Positions 26,137-35,127 of a stretch of 64,000 nt of DNA are shown here, in pieces (within the stretch, counting starts at the first letter, position 1; every line of letters starts with the position of its first letter). The stretch is from Dendrosporobacter quercicolus (lineage in GTDB: Bacteria; Bacillota; Negativicutes; DSM-1736; Dendrosporobacteraceae). The notes beneath the pieces were generated by a model that was given only the letters and a program-made list of their open reading frames with translations, had not been told where the DNA came from and made no database searches. The stretch lies in assembly GCF_900104455.1 (NCBI RefSeq), contig NZ_FNHB01000002.1:1-64000 (forward strand), written 5' to 3'. The position numbers and the translations under genes are program-made.

Positions 26137-27191
26137 GCAGGGGGCTTACATAATAAGGCCAGAGTATGCCTGATGACAGTTGCCGGGTCAGTACTGTGCA
26201 GGCAGCGCAGGTCGTTGCGCGGACAAACTGTTTTGTGGCAGGGGGCGCAGGGCGTATTGCCGGCAAGTGCAATGTGTCCCGCCTCAAGCGGGCCGAATTT
26301 TAGCGGGTCGGTAGCGCCAAAAATACTGACACTGGGCGTTCCTACGGCAATTGCCATATGGAGCGGCCCGGTATCGCCAACGACCAATACGGCGGAACGT
26401 TTGAGCAAAGCCGCAAGCTCCAGCAGGCTGGTTTTAGCTACGGCATTAACTACCGGAACCTTTGCCAGCTTTATAATTTCAGCGGCGGCCGCCTGATCGG
26501 CTGGCCCGCCGCATAAGAGTATTTTGGCATAGCTGCTGATTTCCCTGATCACCTGGGCAAAATAATCGGGCGGCCAGTTTTTCGCGGCCCAGGTGGTCAC
26601 CGGGTTTACCGCGACGACCCGATCTTCAGGGCCAATGCCGTGCTCAAGCAAAAAGTCATTGGCAAAGTCATTGGCGGCAGGCGGGGTGATTAACGTCATC
26701 CGGTAGTCCGCGGCAGCGATATTAAGCGGTTTCAGGATGCTGAGATAGCGCTGAATGACATGTCTTTCAGCGGGCTGCACCGGAGCTGTTTCGGTCATGA
26801 ATAAACTATTCAGCTCCTTGGTTTGGCTAAGGCCGATCCGGCGGACCGACTGGCTGGCCGCTGTTACCATGCCGCTGATGAATAACCCATGAATGTCAAG
26901 GGCAATATCATAGTGCTTGCCGTGAAAGTAACAGCGCAATTGTTGCCAGATCCGCCAGGCCTGTTTGAGTTTCCCCGAACGCATGGCCTGCTCCCATTGT
27001 TCGCGGGGCCATACATATAATTCGTCAATATATGGATTGTAACGGAGCATATCTGCCGATACTTTGCCGACAATCCAGGTAATGTGGCAGGCGGGCAGAG
27101 CTTCTTTGAGCGTGCGGGCTACCGGCGTACAGTGTAAAACATCACCTATTGAGCTTAGTCTGACAATTAGAATACGGGGATTGCTGATCAT
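26133..27191 (-). CDS. Glycosyltransferase family 9, LPS heptosyltransferase type
   Basis: 352 residues of the GT9 family, which transfers heptose from ADP-heptose to the LPS core on the inner face of the cytoplasmic membrane. Landmarks are the N-terminal RILIVRLSSIGDVLHCTPV, the central VAVNPVTTWAAKNWP, and VGDTGPLHMAIAVGTPSVSIFGATDP, all family-typical. Start ATG 27191 behind aaggtgg. In a Firmicute background this gene argues for an outer membrane with LPS, as in Negativicutes. It is not in an LPS cluster here. Confidence 0.9.
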   Translation of the reverse strand: MISNPRILIVRLSSIGDVLHCTPVARTLKEALPACHITWIVGKVSADMLRYNPYIDELYVWPREQWEQAMRSGKLKQAWRIWQQLRCYFHGKHYDIALDIHGLFISGMVTAASQSVRRIGLSQTKELNSLFMTETAPVQPAERHVIQRYLSILKPLNIAAADYRMTLITPPAANDFANDFLLEHGIGPEDRVVAVNPVTTWAAKNWPPDYFAQVIREISSYAKILLCGGPADQAAAAEIIKLAKVPVVNAVAKTSLLELAALLKRSAVLVVGDTGPLHMAIAVGTPSVSIFGATDPLKFGPLEAGHIALAGNTPCAPCHKTVCPRNDLRCLHSTDPATVIRHTLALLCKPPA

Positions 27192-27350
27192 AAATAGCCA
27201 CCTTGCTTAAGGATTAGATTAGGTCAAAAGCTGTATCTTGAGTGTATCTTTATTTACTATTATGCGCCAACCGGACGGTAACAATCAAATCATTATTTTT
27301 CCTAAGTCTGACTGTCAGCGGGGCCTGTGGGGTAAGAGAAAAGCAGTTGC

Positions 27351-27920
27351 TTATAAAAAGGTTACTTTGCCGTCCTTTAGTGAGCCAATGCGCACAAGAG
27401 ATTCTACACGGTAGCCGGCCTGGCGCAGTTTAGCGGCGCCTCCCTGAAAACTCTTTTCAATAACAATGCCAATGCCGGTAATTTCACAGCCGGCCTGACG
27501 GGCCAGAACGGCCAATCCTGAAGCGGCCGCGCCGCTTGCTAAAAAATCATCAATAATTAATACTTTCTCGCCAGCCGGCAGGAATTTTTTTAATACGGTA
27601 ATATGGTTGGTTTCCTGTTTGGTGTAAGAATATACTTCAGTAGTGTAAGCCTCTTCGCTCATGAGAAGGGATCTCTTTTTGCGGGCGAAAACCAGCGGGA
27701 CATTAAGCTTTACGGCTGTGGCTAAAGCTACTGCAATGCCGGATGACTCAATAGTCAGTATTTTGTCGACCGTGCAGTCTTCAAACCGGCGGGCAAATTC
27801 AGCGCCTATCTGCATTGTCAGTACAGGGTCCAGCTGATGGTTGAGAAAGGAATCGACTTTAAGCACTTTCTCGTTTAAAACCGTTCCCTCCAGGAGAATT
27901 TTTTGTTTGAGTAATTCCAT
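27351..27920 (-). CDS. xpt: Xanthine phosphoribosyltransferase
   Basis: 189 residues, converts xanthine and PRPP to XMP in purine salvage. The PRPP loop VLIIDDFLASGAA (about 121-133) and the N-terminal MELLKQKILLEGTVLNEKVL match Xpt. Start ATG 27920 behind aggagggg. The upstream region contains a short palindrome (27939-27954) rather than the purine riboswitch often found before xpt. Cytoplasmic, probably monocistronic. Confidence 0.95.
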   Translation of the reverse strand: MELLKQKILLEGTVLNEKVLKVDSFLNHQLDPVLTMQIGAEFARRFEDCTVDKILTIESSGIAVALATAVKLNVPLVFARKKRSLLMSEEAYTTEVYSYTKQETNHITVLKKFLPAGEKVLIIDDFLASGAAASGLAVLARQAGCEITGIGIVIEKSFQGGAAKLRQAGYRVESLVRIGSLKDGKVTFL

Positions 27921-27938
27921 ATGCCCCTCCTATGCCTT

Positions 27939-27954
27939 TGTACACTCGTGTACA
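27939..27954. promoter_or_regulatory. Palindrome upstream of xpt
   Basis: tgtacac (27939-27945) and gtgtaca (27948-27954) around tc make a perfect 7-2-7 palindrome 19 bases before the xpt start. It may be an operator; no regulator is implied by neighbours. Confidence 0.45.
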
Positions 27955-28084
27955 TAATACTTAGGAGTTTAGCACACTGACCTTATGAGGGGAAATAAGT
28001 GGTGCTAATATACCTATTAAAATTACTTATATTAAATTGCCAATGGAAACAGAACAGTTATTGGAATCATTAAAATATTAAAAA

Positions 28085-28126
28085 TTGATTTAAATCACAG
28101 TGTGAGCAGGCAAAAAGGGGTATGAT
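28085..28126 (+). promoter_or_regulatory. CRP/FNR-type class II promoter
   Basis: TTGAT-TTAA-ATCAC (28085-28098) matches the FNR consensus TTGATnnnnATCAA in nine of ten fixed positions. The -10 box TATGAT is at 28121-28126, placing the expected transcription start near 28133 and the site centre at -41.5, the classic class II activation position. The -35 region is otherwise poor, as expected for an activated promoter. It drives the reductase gene at 28155. Confidence 0.7.
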
Positions 28127-28154
28127 AAGCTCAAGTATTCAGGAGGTGTGTACC

Positions 28155-29105
28155 ATGTTGCCAAAAGGTGCGAATTTACAAAAAATCCGGGATGGGAAAA
28201 AAACTTACGCAATTACGCCGCATTTACCGGGCGGGTTTATCAAACCGGATACCATGCGGAAGTATGCGGATGTTGCCGATAAGTATCACGGTGTATTGAA
28301 GCTGACTTCGGCTCAGCGTATTATGATTACCGGACTTAAAGCAGAGGACATTGAAAATGTCTGGCAGGATTTAGGCATGCAGCCTGCTTTGGGATTTGCC
28401 AATTGCGTCCGCAGTGTAAAAATCTGTCCAGGCAGCTTATTTTGTAAGCGCGGCAAACGCGATAGCATCAAGCTGGGTATGGAACTGGATAAATTGTATC
28501 ATAAAAAGGAAATGCCTTCCCGCATTAAACTGGGGGTAGCCGGCTGCCCCAATTCCTGTGCCGAAATCTATGTGAAAGATGTTGGCCTGCTGGCAACCGA
28601 TCAGGGCTGGGATGTTTATGTGGGCGGGACGGCGGGCGCTCATCCGCGGCTGGCTGAAAAGCTGGTGGAAAGTCTTATAGATGATGAGGCCCTGAGGATT
28701 GTGGCTATCATTCTGCGCTATTACGAAAAAAATGCTGACATTGAACGGGTTGGTCAATTTATAGACCGTATCGGCTTTAAAAAGTTCCAGGCGGACATTT
28801 TAGCCGAATTTTACGGTGAAGAAAGCCGGCGTGGGCAAGCTGAGACTCCGGCGAGCGGCGAAAAACTGAAGCCGGTTCCAGGAGCCCTGACAGAGGGAAC
28901 GCTGGTGGCCGGCGATAAGATCGAGGCCGACAGTGTAATCAGTGACATTATCAGAGTATACCCGCAAACTGTTCCGGTTTTCCGCTCTTTTGGGATGGGC
29001 TGTCTTGGCTGCCCCTCATCAACAGATGAACCGGTAACCAAGGCTGCTGAAATTCATGGTTTGAATGTTCCCGAATTATTGTCGGCATTAAATAAAGTGG
29101 TTTAA
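28155..29105 (+). CDS. Siroheme reductase (nitrite/sulfite type) fused to DUF1858
   Basis: 316 residues. The first 230 are a small nitrite/sulfite reductase half-domain with cluster and siroheme ligands C84-x6-C91 (CVRSVKIC) and C131-x3-C135 (CPNSC). The last 60 or so form a DUF1858 domain (SDIIRVYPQTVPVF, FGMGCLGC), as found near hybrid-cluster proteins. It lacks the second reductase domain and any flavin domain, so electrons must come from a partner. The substrate could be sulfite, nitrite or something else. ATG 28155 follows AGGAGGTG; a start at 28122 is less likely. It is followed 12 bases later by a gene of unknown function. Confidence 0.85.
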   Translation: MLPKGANLQKIRDGKKTYAITPHLPGGFIKPDTMRKYADVADKYHGVLKLTSAQRIMITGLKAEDIENVWQDLGMQPALGFANCVRSVKICPGSLFCKRGKRDSIKLGMELDKLYHKKEMPSRIKLGVAGCPNSCAEIYVKDVGLLATDQGWDVYVGGTAGAHPRLAEKLVESLIDDEALRIVAIILRYYEKNADIERVGQFIDRIGFKKFQADILAEFYGEESRRGQAETPASGEKLKPVPGALTEGTLVAGDKIEADSVISDIIRVYPQTVPVFRSFGMGCLGCPSSTDEPVTKAAEIHGLNVPELLSALNKVV

Positions 29106-29117
29106 GGAGGTAATAAG

Positions 29118-29786
29118 ATGAGCGCATTCCTAGGACATATTCATTATTGGCTATATCATAAAATTCGCCGGGTGATTGAGCGTGAACATCTGCTGTATGA
29201 TAAAGCAGAGGCTATGTGCGGCAGTACGGCGGAAGAACTGCGGTCCCAGGTATGGCAAAGCTATGGTCAGCCTTTGGTGGATGTGGACTTAATTGATGTG
29301 ATTGATCAGTCTAATATTCACGGCTGGCTGCAACGCCAGATCAATATTGCTGAAAGCAGGGAAGCTGCTTTTATTAAAGAGCTTGGCGATACCTGCTCGT
29401 CCGCGGGGATTGAACTGGCTGAAGCCGCCTTTGCCGAGCATGGCGAGCTATGCGGCAAGCAAGCCGGCGGGCAGGGAAAATATAGTACTGACAGCGCAAA
29501 GGGAATTTATCAGGCGCTGCAGGATTATTACCTGAATGGAATGCCCTGCGACCAGGTTGATACGGTTATTGTGAACACTGAGGATGAAGTTGTCTGGGAA
29601 GGCGGCGAATGCCTGCAGGCGGTAAATTGGAAACGGGCCGGCGTTAAGGCCGCAATCATGAAAGGCTGTTACCGTAAATGGCTGAGCGGCTTTGTAACCG
29701 CATTAAACAGCGGATTTATTTATACGCAGACCGCCGATACCATGAAAGGCGATCGATTAGACCGGCATAAAATTGCAAAAGCCTAA
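29118..29786 (+). CDS. Unknown protein paired with siroheme reductase
   Basis: 222 residues, not recognised. It begins MSAFLGHIHYWLYHKI and carries six Cys spread along the chain (AMCG, DTCSS, ELCG, MPCD, GECL, KGCY). There is no membrane segment. ATG 29118 has AGGAGGT eight bases upstream, and the gene follows the reductase by 12 bases, so they are co-translated. The Cys content and pairing suggest a redox or cluster-handling partner, but no known motif is complete. Confidence 0.7.
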   Translation: MSAFLGHIHYWLYHKIRRVIEREHLLYDKAEAMCGSTAEELRSQVWQSYGQPLVDVDLIDVIDQSNIHGWLQRQINIAESREAAFIKELGDTCSSAGIELAEAAFAEHGELCGKQAGGQGKYSTDSAKGIYQALQDYYLNGMPCDQVDTVIVNTEDEVVWEGGECLQAVNWKRAGVKAAIMKGCYRKWLSGFVTALNSGFIYTQTADTMKGDRLDRHKIAKA

Positions 29787-29828
29787 CAACGGCTGCCTCA
29801 AAATTCAAGTGACGCATGGTACTAGTGT

Positions 29829-29861
29829 TTTGGCAACACAGGGGATCTTTTTGTTGCCAAA
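29829..29861. other. Stem-loop before lysE-type gene
   Basis: tttggcaac (29829-29837) pairs with gttgccaaa (29853-29861). It lies 20 bases ahead of the GTG start at 29883. It could end the reductase operon or control the exporter. Confidence 0.5.
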
Positions 29862-29882
29862 TACGATGGGAGTTAACGAAAA

Positions 29883-30494
29883 GTGATAGTTGCTTTTATT
29901 CATGGCATGATTCTGGCTTTGGGATTGATATTGCCGTTAGGTGTGCAGAATGTTTTTATCTTTAACCAGGGCGCCCTCCAGCCTACGGCTGTTAGAATAA
30001 TGCCGGCGGTATTTACCGCCGCGCTTTGTGATACTCTGCTTATATTGCTGGCTGTGGGCGGCGTATCGGTGCTTGTATTGTCAGTTGCCTGGGTAAAAAC
30101 GGCGCTTGCCAGTGTTGGCGTGGTTTTTCTGGTTTACGCCGGCTGGATTACCTGGAATACCGTAACCTCAGAGCTGCAGGACCGCCAGGGAGAAGAACGG
30201 TGGCCGGTTAAGCGTCAGGTATTATTCGCAGTGTCGGTATCTTTGTTGAATCCTCATGCCATTTTGGATACGATTGGCGTTATTGGCACCAGCTCGCTTT
30301 CTTATACCGGATCAGCAAAAATAGCCTTTGTGGCAGCTTGCGTCATCGTATCCTGGGTGTGGTTTTGTCTCTTGGCCGGGGTTGGAAAATTTGTCAGGTA
30401 TTCCGCCAAGTCAGGGCAAATATTGACTGGGATCAACCGGGTATCGGCGTTGATTATGTGGGGCTGCGCCATATATCTGCTGCAAAGCATATAA
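29883..30494 (+). CDS. LysE/ArgO family amino acid exporter
   Basis: 203 residues with about six membrane segments. The N-terminus (FIHGMILALGLILPLGVQNVFIFNQGA) and SLLNPHAILDTIGVIG are family hallmarks of LysE/ArgO exporters of basic amino acids. Start GTG 29883, with gggag about 11 bases upstream. No LysG/ArgP-type regulator is adjacent. The CYTH gene follows within 20 bases and may be co-transcribed. Confidence 0.88.
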   Translation: MIVAFIHGMILALGLILPLGVQNVFIFNQGALQPTAVRIMPAVFTAALCDTLLILLAVGGVSVLVLSVAWVKTALASVGVVFLVYAGWITWNTVTSELQDRQGEERWPVKRQVLFAVSVSLLNPHAILDTIGVIGTSSLSYTGSAKIAFVAACVIVSWVWFCLLAGVGKFVRYSAKSGQILTGINRVSALIMWGCAIYLLQSI

Positions 30495-30512
30495 TGCGGA
30501 AAGGTGAGCGAT

Positions 30513-31415
30513 ATGGCTGAGTATGAAACTGAGTTAAAGTTACAGATAACAACGTCTGCCGACGGGGATAAAATTTTGGAAGCGCCTGTCTTAACGGCGG
30601 CAATGCAAGCCGGTACACGGCGCAAGGACTGTTTGGAGGCGCGTTATTACGATACGGCGGACGGCAGTTTGCGCATGGCCGGCTGGGCATACCGGGTCAG
30701 GTGCGAGGCCGGAGCGTGGGTTGCTACAGTCAAGGGCGGCGGTCAGGCGGCCGGCGGACTGCATAAACGGCTGGAATATAATATTGCTGTGGCTGGTCCT
30801 GAACCTGATTTAGCGGTATTTTCGGGTACTCCGGCCGGTAAAAAGCTGCGGTCGGCGGCAGGTGCGAGTAAGCTGAAGACTGTCATGCTCACCCGTTTTG
30901 AACGGGAAACTGCTCTGGTGGTCATTGACGGCAGTACAATTGAAGTGGCGGTCGATAAAGGTGAGATCATCGCGGGCCATCAGCGGTCGCCTATTTTGGA
31001 AATAGAGCTGGAGTTAAAGGCCGGAACGCCAACTGTGCTGTTATTGACCGGGGCTAAACTGGCGGAACAGTTTTCGCTGCTGCTGGAACCACGCAGTAAG
31101 TTTGCCCGGGGGCTGGCGCTGGCCGGGCTTGCAGCCTGGGCTGACCAGCCCGCAGCCGGGCCTGTCATTAACCGGGTGCACAGGTTGCTGGCTGCACAGG
31201 CGGCGCTCTGGCATAACCCGGCGGAACAGCAGCAAGAGCAACAATTGCTGGATATCAGCGATTTACAGCAATTGATCGCCGGTATTGCCGCTTATGATGG
31301 TCTAAAGCCCCGGCTGGCGGACTGGCGGGCTGTTTTGGAACAAGCGGGAACGATTGATAGCAAAAAGACGATTCCGCTGCTATTGACCGTTTGGGCAATT
31401 GCGCTTGATTTATAA
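30513..31415 (+). CDS. CYTH domain protein
   Basis: 300 residues. The N-terminal CYTH domain begins with the diagnostic ExExK signature (ETELKL, residues 4-9) and continues with basic strands (ARYYDTADGSL, YRVRCEAG, LEIELELKAG). CYTH enzymes act on triphosphates (thiamine triphosphate, polyphosphate, ATP). The last 90 residues are helical and Gln/Leu-rich and may be a shortened CHAD-like region, although the usual His pattern is not seen. ATG 30513 has aaaggtg about seven bases upstream. A terminator follows. Confidence 0.85.
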   Translation: MAEYETELKLQITTSADGDKILEAPVLTAAMQAGTRRKDCLEARYYDTADGSLRMAGWAYRVRCEAGAWVATVKGGGQAAGGLHKRLEYNIAVAGPEPDLAVFSGTPAGKKLRSAAGASKLKTVMLTRFERETALVVIDGSTIEVAVDKGEIIAGHQRSPILEIELELKAGTPTVLLLTGAKLAEQFSLLLEPRSKFARGLALAGLAAWADQPAAGPVINRVHRLLAAQAALWHNPAEQQQEQQLLDISDLQQLIAGIAAYDGLKPRLADWRAVLEQAGTIDSKKTIPLLLTVWAIALDL

Positions 31416-31437
31416 TACGAAGGTATGGAAGAAAGAC

Positions 31438-31479
31438 GGGAGGTGTCCAAATCTGCTAAAAGCGTTTTGGACACCTCCC
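31438..31479. terminator. Bidirectional terminator
   Basis: gggaggtgtccaaa (31438-31451) pairs with tttggacacctccc (31466-31479), a perfect 14-bp stem between the convergent CYTH and ppdK genes. Confidence 0.8.
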
Positions 31480-31611
31480 CCTGTTTGCTAGGAAGCGCTG
31501 ATTTAATGAACATGCCGGCCCAAACGAGAGATTTTTTTGCCCGGCAAGGAAGAGTAAGCGCAGGAATCGGGTGGAAAAGATGCGTTGTATAACCTAACTT
31601 CCAATCCGGTA

Positions 31612-34269
31612 CTAGCGTGTACCGAAAATTTCTCCCTCGCTGATTGCCGCTTGAGCGGCGGCCAGGCGGGCAATCGGCACCCGGTATGGCGAGCAGCTGA
31701 CAAAATCAAGTCCGATTTGGTGGCAAAATTCAATTGAGCTGGGATCGCCGCCATGTTCACCGCAAATGCCGATGAGCATACCGGGGCGGGTTCTGCGGCC
31801 GCCTTCGACTGCCAGCTGCATAAGTTTGCCTACCCCCTTGCGGTCAAGAACGGCAAAAGGATTTTCCGGCAGAATTTTGGCATCCAGATAGTGGGGGAGG
31901 AATTTTCCTTCGGCGTCATCCCGGCTGAAACCGAGGCAGGTTTGCGTCAGGTCATTGGTGCCAAAGCTGAAAAATTCGGCTGATTCGGCCAGTTCGTCGG
32001 CCAGCAGTGCGGCGCGGGGCAATTCAATCATTGTGCCGGAAGTATAGTGGAAGGTTGTTCCGGCCTGCTTCATCACCTCGCCGGCAATCCGGTCAATGCG
32101 TTCTTTGAAGAAATCCATTTCGGCTTTGCTAAGGGTAAGCGGAATTTCCACTTCCGGCAATACGGTATAGCCTTCACGGCTAAGACGGGCGCAAGCGTTA
32201 AAAATAGCCTGAATTTGCATTTCATACACTTCCGGGTAGGTAATCCCAAGCCGGCAGCCCCGGTGTCCCAGCATTGGATTAAACTCATGGAGTTTGCGAA
32301 CCTGTTTGAGCAGGACTTCTTTTTGCGCCAGTAACGGGGGATTGTCGCCGCGGGTGCTGAGAACAGCGGTTTCAATCAACAGTTCTTCCATTCCGGGCAA
32401 AAATTCATGCAGTGGGGGGTCCAGCAGTCGGATACACACCGGATAACCGTCCATGGCTTTCAGAATACCATAAAAATCACCTTCCTGCATGGGGAGGAGG
32501 TGGCCCAGCGCCTGTTGACGCTCTTCCAGCGTTTCCGCCAGAATCATCTGCTGGACATAGGGCAGTCTGTCCTGCGCCATAAACATATGCTCGGTCCGGG
32601 TCAAGCCGATCCCGGTTGCGCCGAATTCACGGGCTTTAAGGGCATCTTCCGGCGTATCGGCATTTGCCCGGACGTCAAGCTGCCTTAGCTCATCCGCCCA
32701 GCCGAGCACTGCCAGATATTCCGGCGACAGTTCAGGATCTTTCATTGGCACATCGCCTAAAATCACCCGGCCGGTCGCGCCGTCTATGGAAATATGATCG
32801 CCCTCTTTGATGATCGTTTGATCAACGGTGAATTGTTTTTTATGATAGTCTACCTTAATCGACTCGCAGCCGCATACACAAGGTTTACCCATCCCGCGGG
32901 CCACTACGGCGGCATGACTGGTCATGCCGCCGCGACTGGTTAGGATGCCCTGGGCGGCAATAATACCGTGGATATCATCCGGCGTGGTTTCCATCCGTAC
33001 CAGCATGATTTTTTGACCCGTTTTACTCAGCCGCTCGGCGTCATCAGCGCTAAATACAACCAAGCCGGATGCTGCGCCGGGCGATGCCGGCAGTCCTTTC
33101 GCTAGAATGCTGAGACTGGCTGAGCTGTCGATCTGCCGGTGCAGCAGTTGATCAAGCTGGCCGGGTTCCACCATAAGAATAGCCGCCTTTTTGTCAATGA
33201 GTCCTTCAGTAAACATGTCATGGGCGATTTTGATCGCAGCCTGAGCGGTTCGTTTGCCATTACGGGTTTGCAGCATATACAGCTTGCCTTTTTCAATGGT
33301 AAATTCGATATCCTGCATGTTCCGGTAATGCTTTTCCAGTGTTTGGGCAGTTTGGGAAAACTGGTCGAATATAATGGGCATTTCAGCCTGAAGCTTGGCA
33401 ATGGGTTGTGGCGTCCTGATGCCTGCAACTACATCCTCGCCCTGCGCATTGGTTAAATACTCTCCGTACAAAACGCGTTCGCCGGTGGAGGGATTTCTGG
33501 TAAAGGCAACGCCTGTGCCGCAATCATTGCCCATATTGCCGAACACCATGGATTGAATATTGACGGCGGTACCCAGTTCGTGATCAATTTTATTCAAATT
33601 ACGGTAAATGATGGCGCGGTCATTGTTCCAGGAGCGGAAAACGGCTTCCACCGCCATAAATAATTGTTCCAGCGGGTTTTCCGGAAAGGGTCGTCCGGTT
33701 TCTTTCAGGACAAGCTTCTTGTAGTTGTCAATCAGGCTTCGCAGTGATTCCGGCGTAAGCTCTTGATCGAAAGCAACTCCCTGGGCTGTTTTTTGGTTTG
33801 TCAACAGATGTTCAAACGAATGCTTGGGAATTTCCAATACGACATCGGAAAACATTTGAATAAAGCGGCGATAGGCATCATAGGCGAACCGCAAGTTGTT
33901 GGTATTTGCCGCCAAACCCTGCGTTGTTTCCTCATTCAGGCCCAAATTTAGAATGGTATCCATCATTCCCGGCATGGAAAATACTGCGCCGGAGCGAACG
34001 GATACGAGTAAAGGGTTGTCGGTATCGCCAAACTTTTTACCGACAGCAGTTTCGACTGCTGCAAGGTTTGCCCGGACTTCAGCCTCCAGGCCGTCCGGCA
34101 GCTTGCGTTCCAGGCGGTAATATTCGCGGCAGGCTTCTGTGGTAATGGTCATGCCGGGCGGAACGGGCAGGCCGATATTGGTCATTTCCGCCAGATTGGC
34201 TCCTTTGCCGCCGAGCAGTGAACGCATGTCGGCCCGGCCTTCATTAAAAAGATAAACAAACTTAGCCAT
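31612..34269 (-). CDS. ppdK: Pyruvate, phosphate dikinase
   Basis: 885 residues. PPDK interconverts pyruvate, ATP and Pi with PEP, AMP and PPi, using a swivelling phospho-histidine domain. H452 (GGMTSHAAVV) carries the phosphate and C836 (GICGEHGG) is the catalytic acid of the PEP site. The N-terminal ATP-grasp part begins MAKFVYLFNEG. I set the start at ATG 34269, behind GAGGAGC; the longer open frame to 34410 runs into the preceding gene. The start overlaps the end of ppsR by eight bases, so the two are translationally coupled. Confidence 0.97.
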   Translation of the reverse strand: MAKFVYLFNEGRADMRSLLGGKGANLAEMTNIGLPVPPGMTITTEACREYYRLERKLPDGLEAEVRANLAAVETAVGKKFGDTDNPLLVSVRSGAVFSMPGMMDTILNLGLNEETTQGLAANTNNLRFAYDAYRRFIQMFSDVVLEIPKHSFEHLLTNQKTAQGVAFDQELTPESLRSLIDNYKKLVLKETGRPFPENPLEQLFMAVEAVFRSWNNDRAIIYRNLNKIDHELGTAVNIQSMVFGNMGNDCGTGVAFTRNPSTGERVLYGEYLTNAQGEDVVAGIRTPQPIAKLQAEMPIIFDQFSQTAQTLEKHYRNMQDIEFTIEKGKLYMLQTRNGKRTAQAAIKIAHDMFTEGLIDKKAAILMVEPGQLDQLLHRQIDSSASLSILAKGLPASPGAASGLVVFSADDAERLSKTGQKIMLVRMETTPDDIHGIIAAQGILTSRGGMTSHAAVVARGMGKPCVCGCESIKVDYHKKQFTVDQTIIKEGDHISIDGATGRVILGDVPMKDPELSPEYLAVLGWADELRQLDVRANADTPEDALKAREFGATGIGLTRTEHMFMAQDRLPYVQQMILAETLEERQQALGHLLPMQEGDFYGILKAMDGYPVCIRLLDPPLHEFLPGMEELLIETAVLSTRGDNPPLLAQKEVLLKQVRKLHEFNPMLGHRGCRLGITYPEVYEMQIQAIFNACARLSREGYTVLPEVEIPLTLSKAEMDFFKERIDRIAGEVMKQAGTTFHYTSGTMIELPRAALLADELAESAEFFSFGTNDLTQTCLGFSRDDAEGKFLPHYLDAKILPENPFAVLDRKGVGKLMQLAVEGGRRTRPGMLIGICGEHGGDPSSIEFCHQIGLDFVSCSPYRVPIARLAAAQAAISEGEIFGTR

Positions 34270-35095
34270 TTTTACCAGCTCCTCTATAGTAAAATTCCAG
34301 TACTTTGGCCGCAGTCTCTTCAGTTGCTTTATTGGTGACGTCAATGATCGGGCAGCCGATTTTGCACATAATGGCATCGGCATATTCCAGTTCATGTAGA
34401 ATGCGTTCAAAGCTTGCGTAATCGGCAGCCGGCGACAAGCCCATGGATTTTAGGCGTTCTTTACGGATTTCAAACAGCAATGCCGGCCTGATGGTAAGAC
34501 CAACCACTCTCTGCGCCGGAACCTGGTATAATTCAGCCGGCGGCGGTATTTCCGGCACCAGCGGCAAATTTGCGGCTTTAATGCCCTTATGCGCCAGATA
34601 CATGCATAGCGGCGTTTTGGATGCTCTTGATATGCCGATAATGACAATATCGGCCTTTAACAAGCCGCGAGGCTCTTTGCCGTCATCATATTTCACGGCG
34701 AATTCAATTGCCGCCACTTTACTGAAATAGGCCTCGTCGATCTTGCGGATTACTCCCGGTTCATTTTTGGGCTGCAAGTCGGTGACTTGTTTTAAGGCTT
34801 CAATAATTGGCCCCATGACGTCAACCGCCGCCAGGTTAAGTTGATGAGCTTTTTGTTCGAGATAGGCTTTCAGATCAGGGCGGACCAAAGTGTAAATGAC
34901 AACGCCGCCGGCATCGGCTGCTTCAATGAGTGCTTCTTCAATCTGTCTGGTTGTTTCTAGAAAGGGAACGCGGCGAAAATCCACATGGCTAGTGGCAAAC
35001 TGGCTGGCGGCGGCTTTTACCACAACTTCACCGGTTTCGCCGATTGAGTCGGATAAAATATAAACAATCGGGGCTTTTATCTGGTCTAGTTTCAA
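34262..35095 (-). CDS. ppsR: PPDK/PPS regulatory protein (DUF299)
   Basis: 277 residues of the DUF299 family, a bifunctional kinase/phosphorylase that switches PPDK off and on by ADP-dependent phosphorylation of a Thr near the catalytic His and its phosphorolysis. The N-terminus IVYILSDSIGETGE and the P-loop GISRASKTP are diagnostic. ATG 35095 has GAGGAGG about 12 bases upstream, a rather long spacing. Location between the CcpN-like gene and ppdK is the standard Firmicute arrangement and confirms PPDK as the target. Confidence 0.95.
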   Translation of the reverse strand: MKLDQIKAPIVYILSDSIGETGEVVVKAAASQFATSHVDFRRVPFLETTRQIEEALIEAADAGGVVIYTLVRPDLKAYLEQKAHQLNLAAVDVMGPIIEALKQVTDLQPKNEPGVIRKIDEAYFSKVAAIEFAVKYDDGKEPRGLLKADIVIIGISRASKTPLCMYLAHKGIKAANLPLVPEIPPPAELYQVPAQRVVGLTIRPALLFEIRKERLKSMGLSPAADYASFERILHELEYADAIMCKIGCPIIDVTNKATEETAAKVLEFYYRGAGKNG

Positions 35096-35127
35096 ATTAA
35101 TGGAGACTACCTCCTCTATGATATTGT

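Noticed and set aside
27921-28040. Purine riboswitch before xpt
   Set aside because: The conserved loops of the purine aptamer are not present; only a short palindrome is seen.
34270-34410. Longer N-terminus for PPDK
   Set aside because: It lies within ppsR in another frame, and the family begins at MAKFVYLF, which has its own ribosome site.
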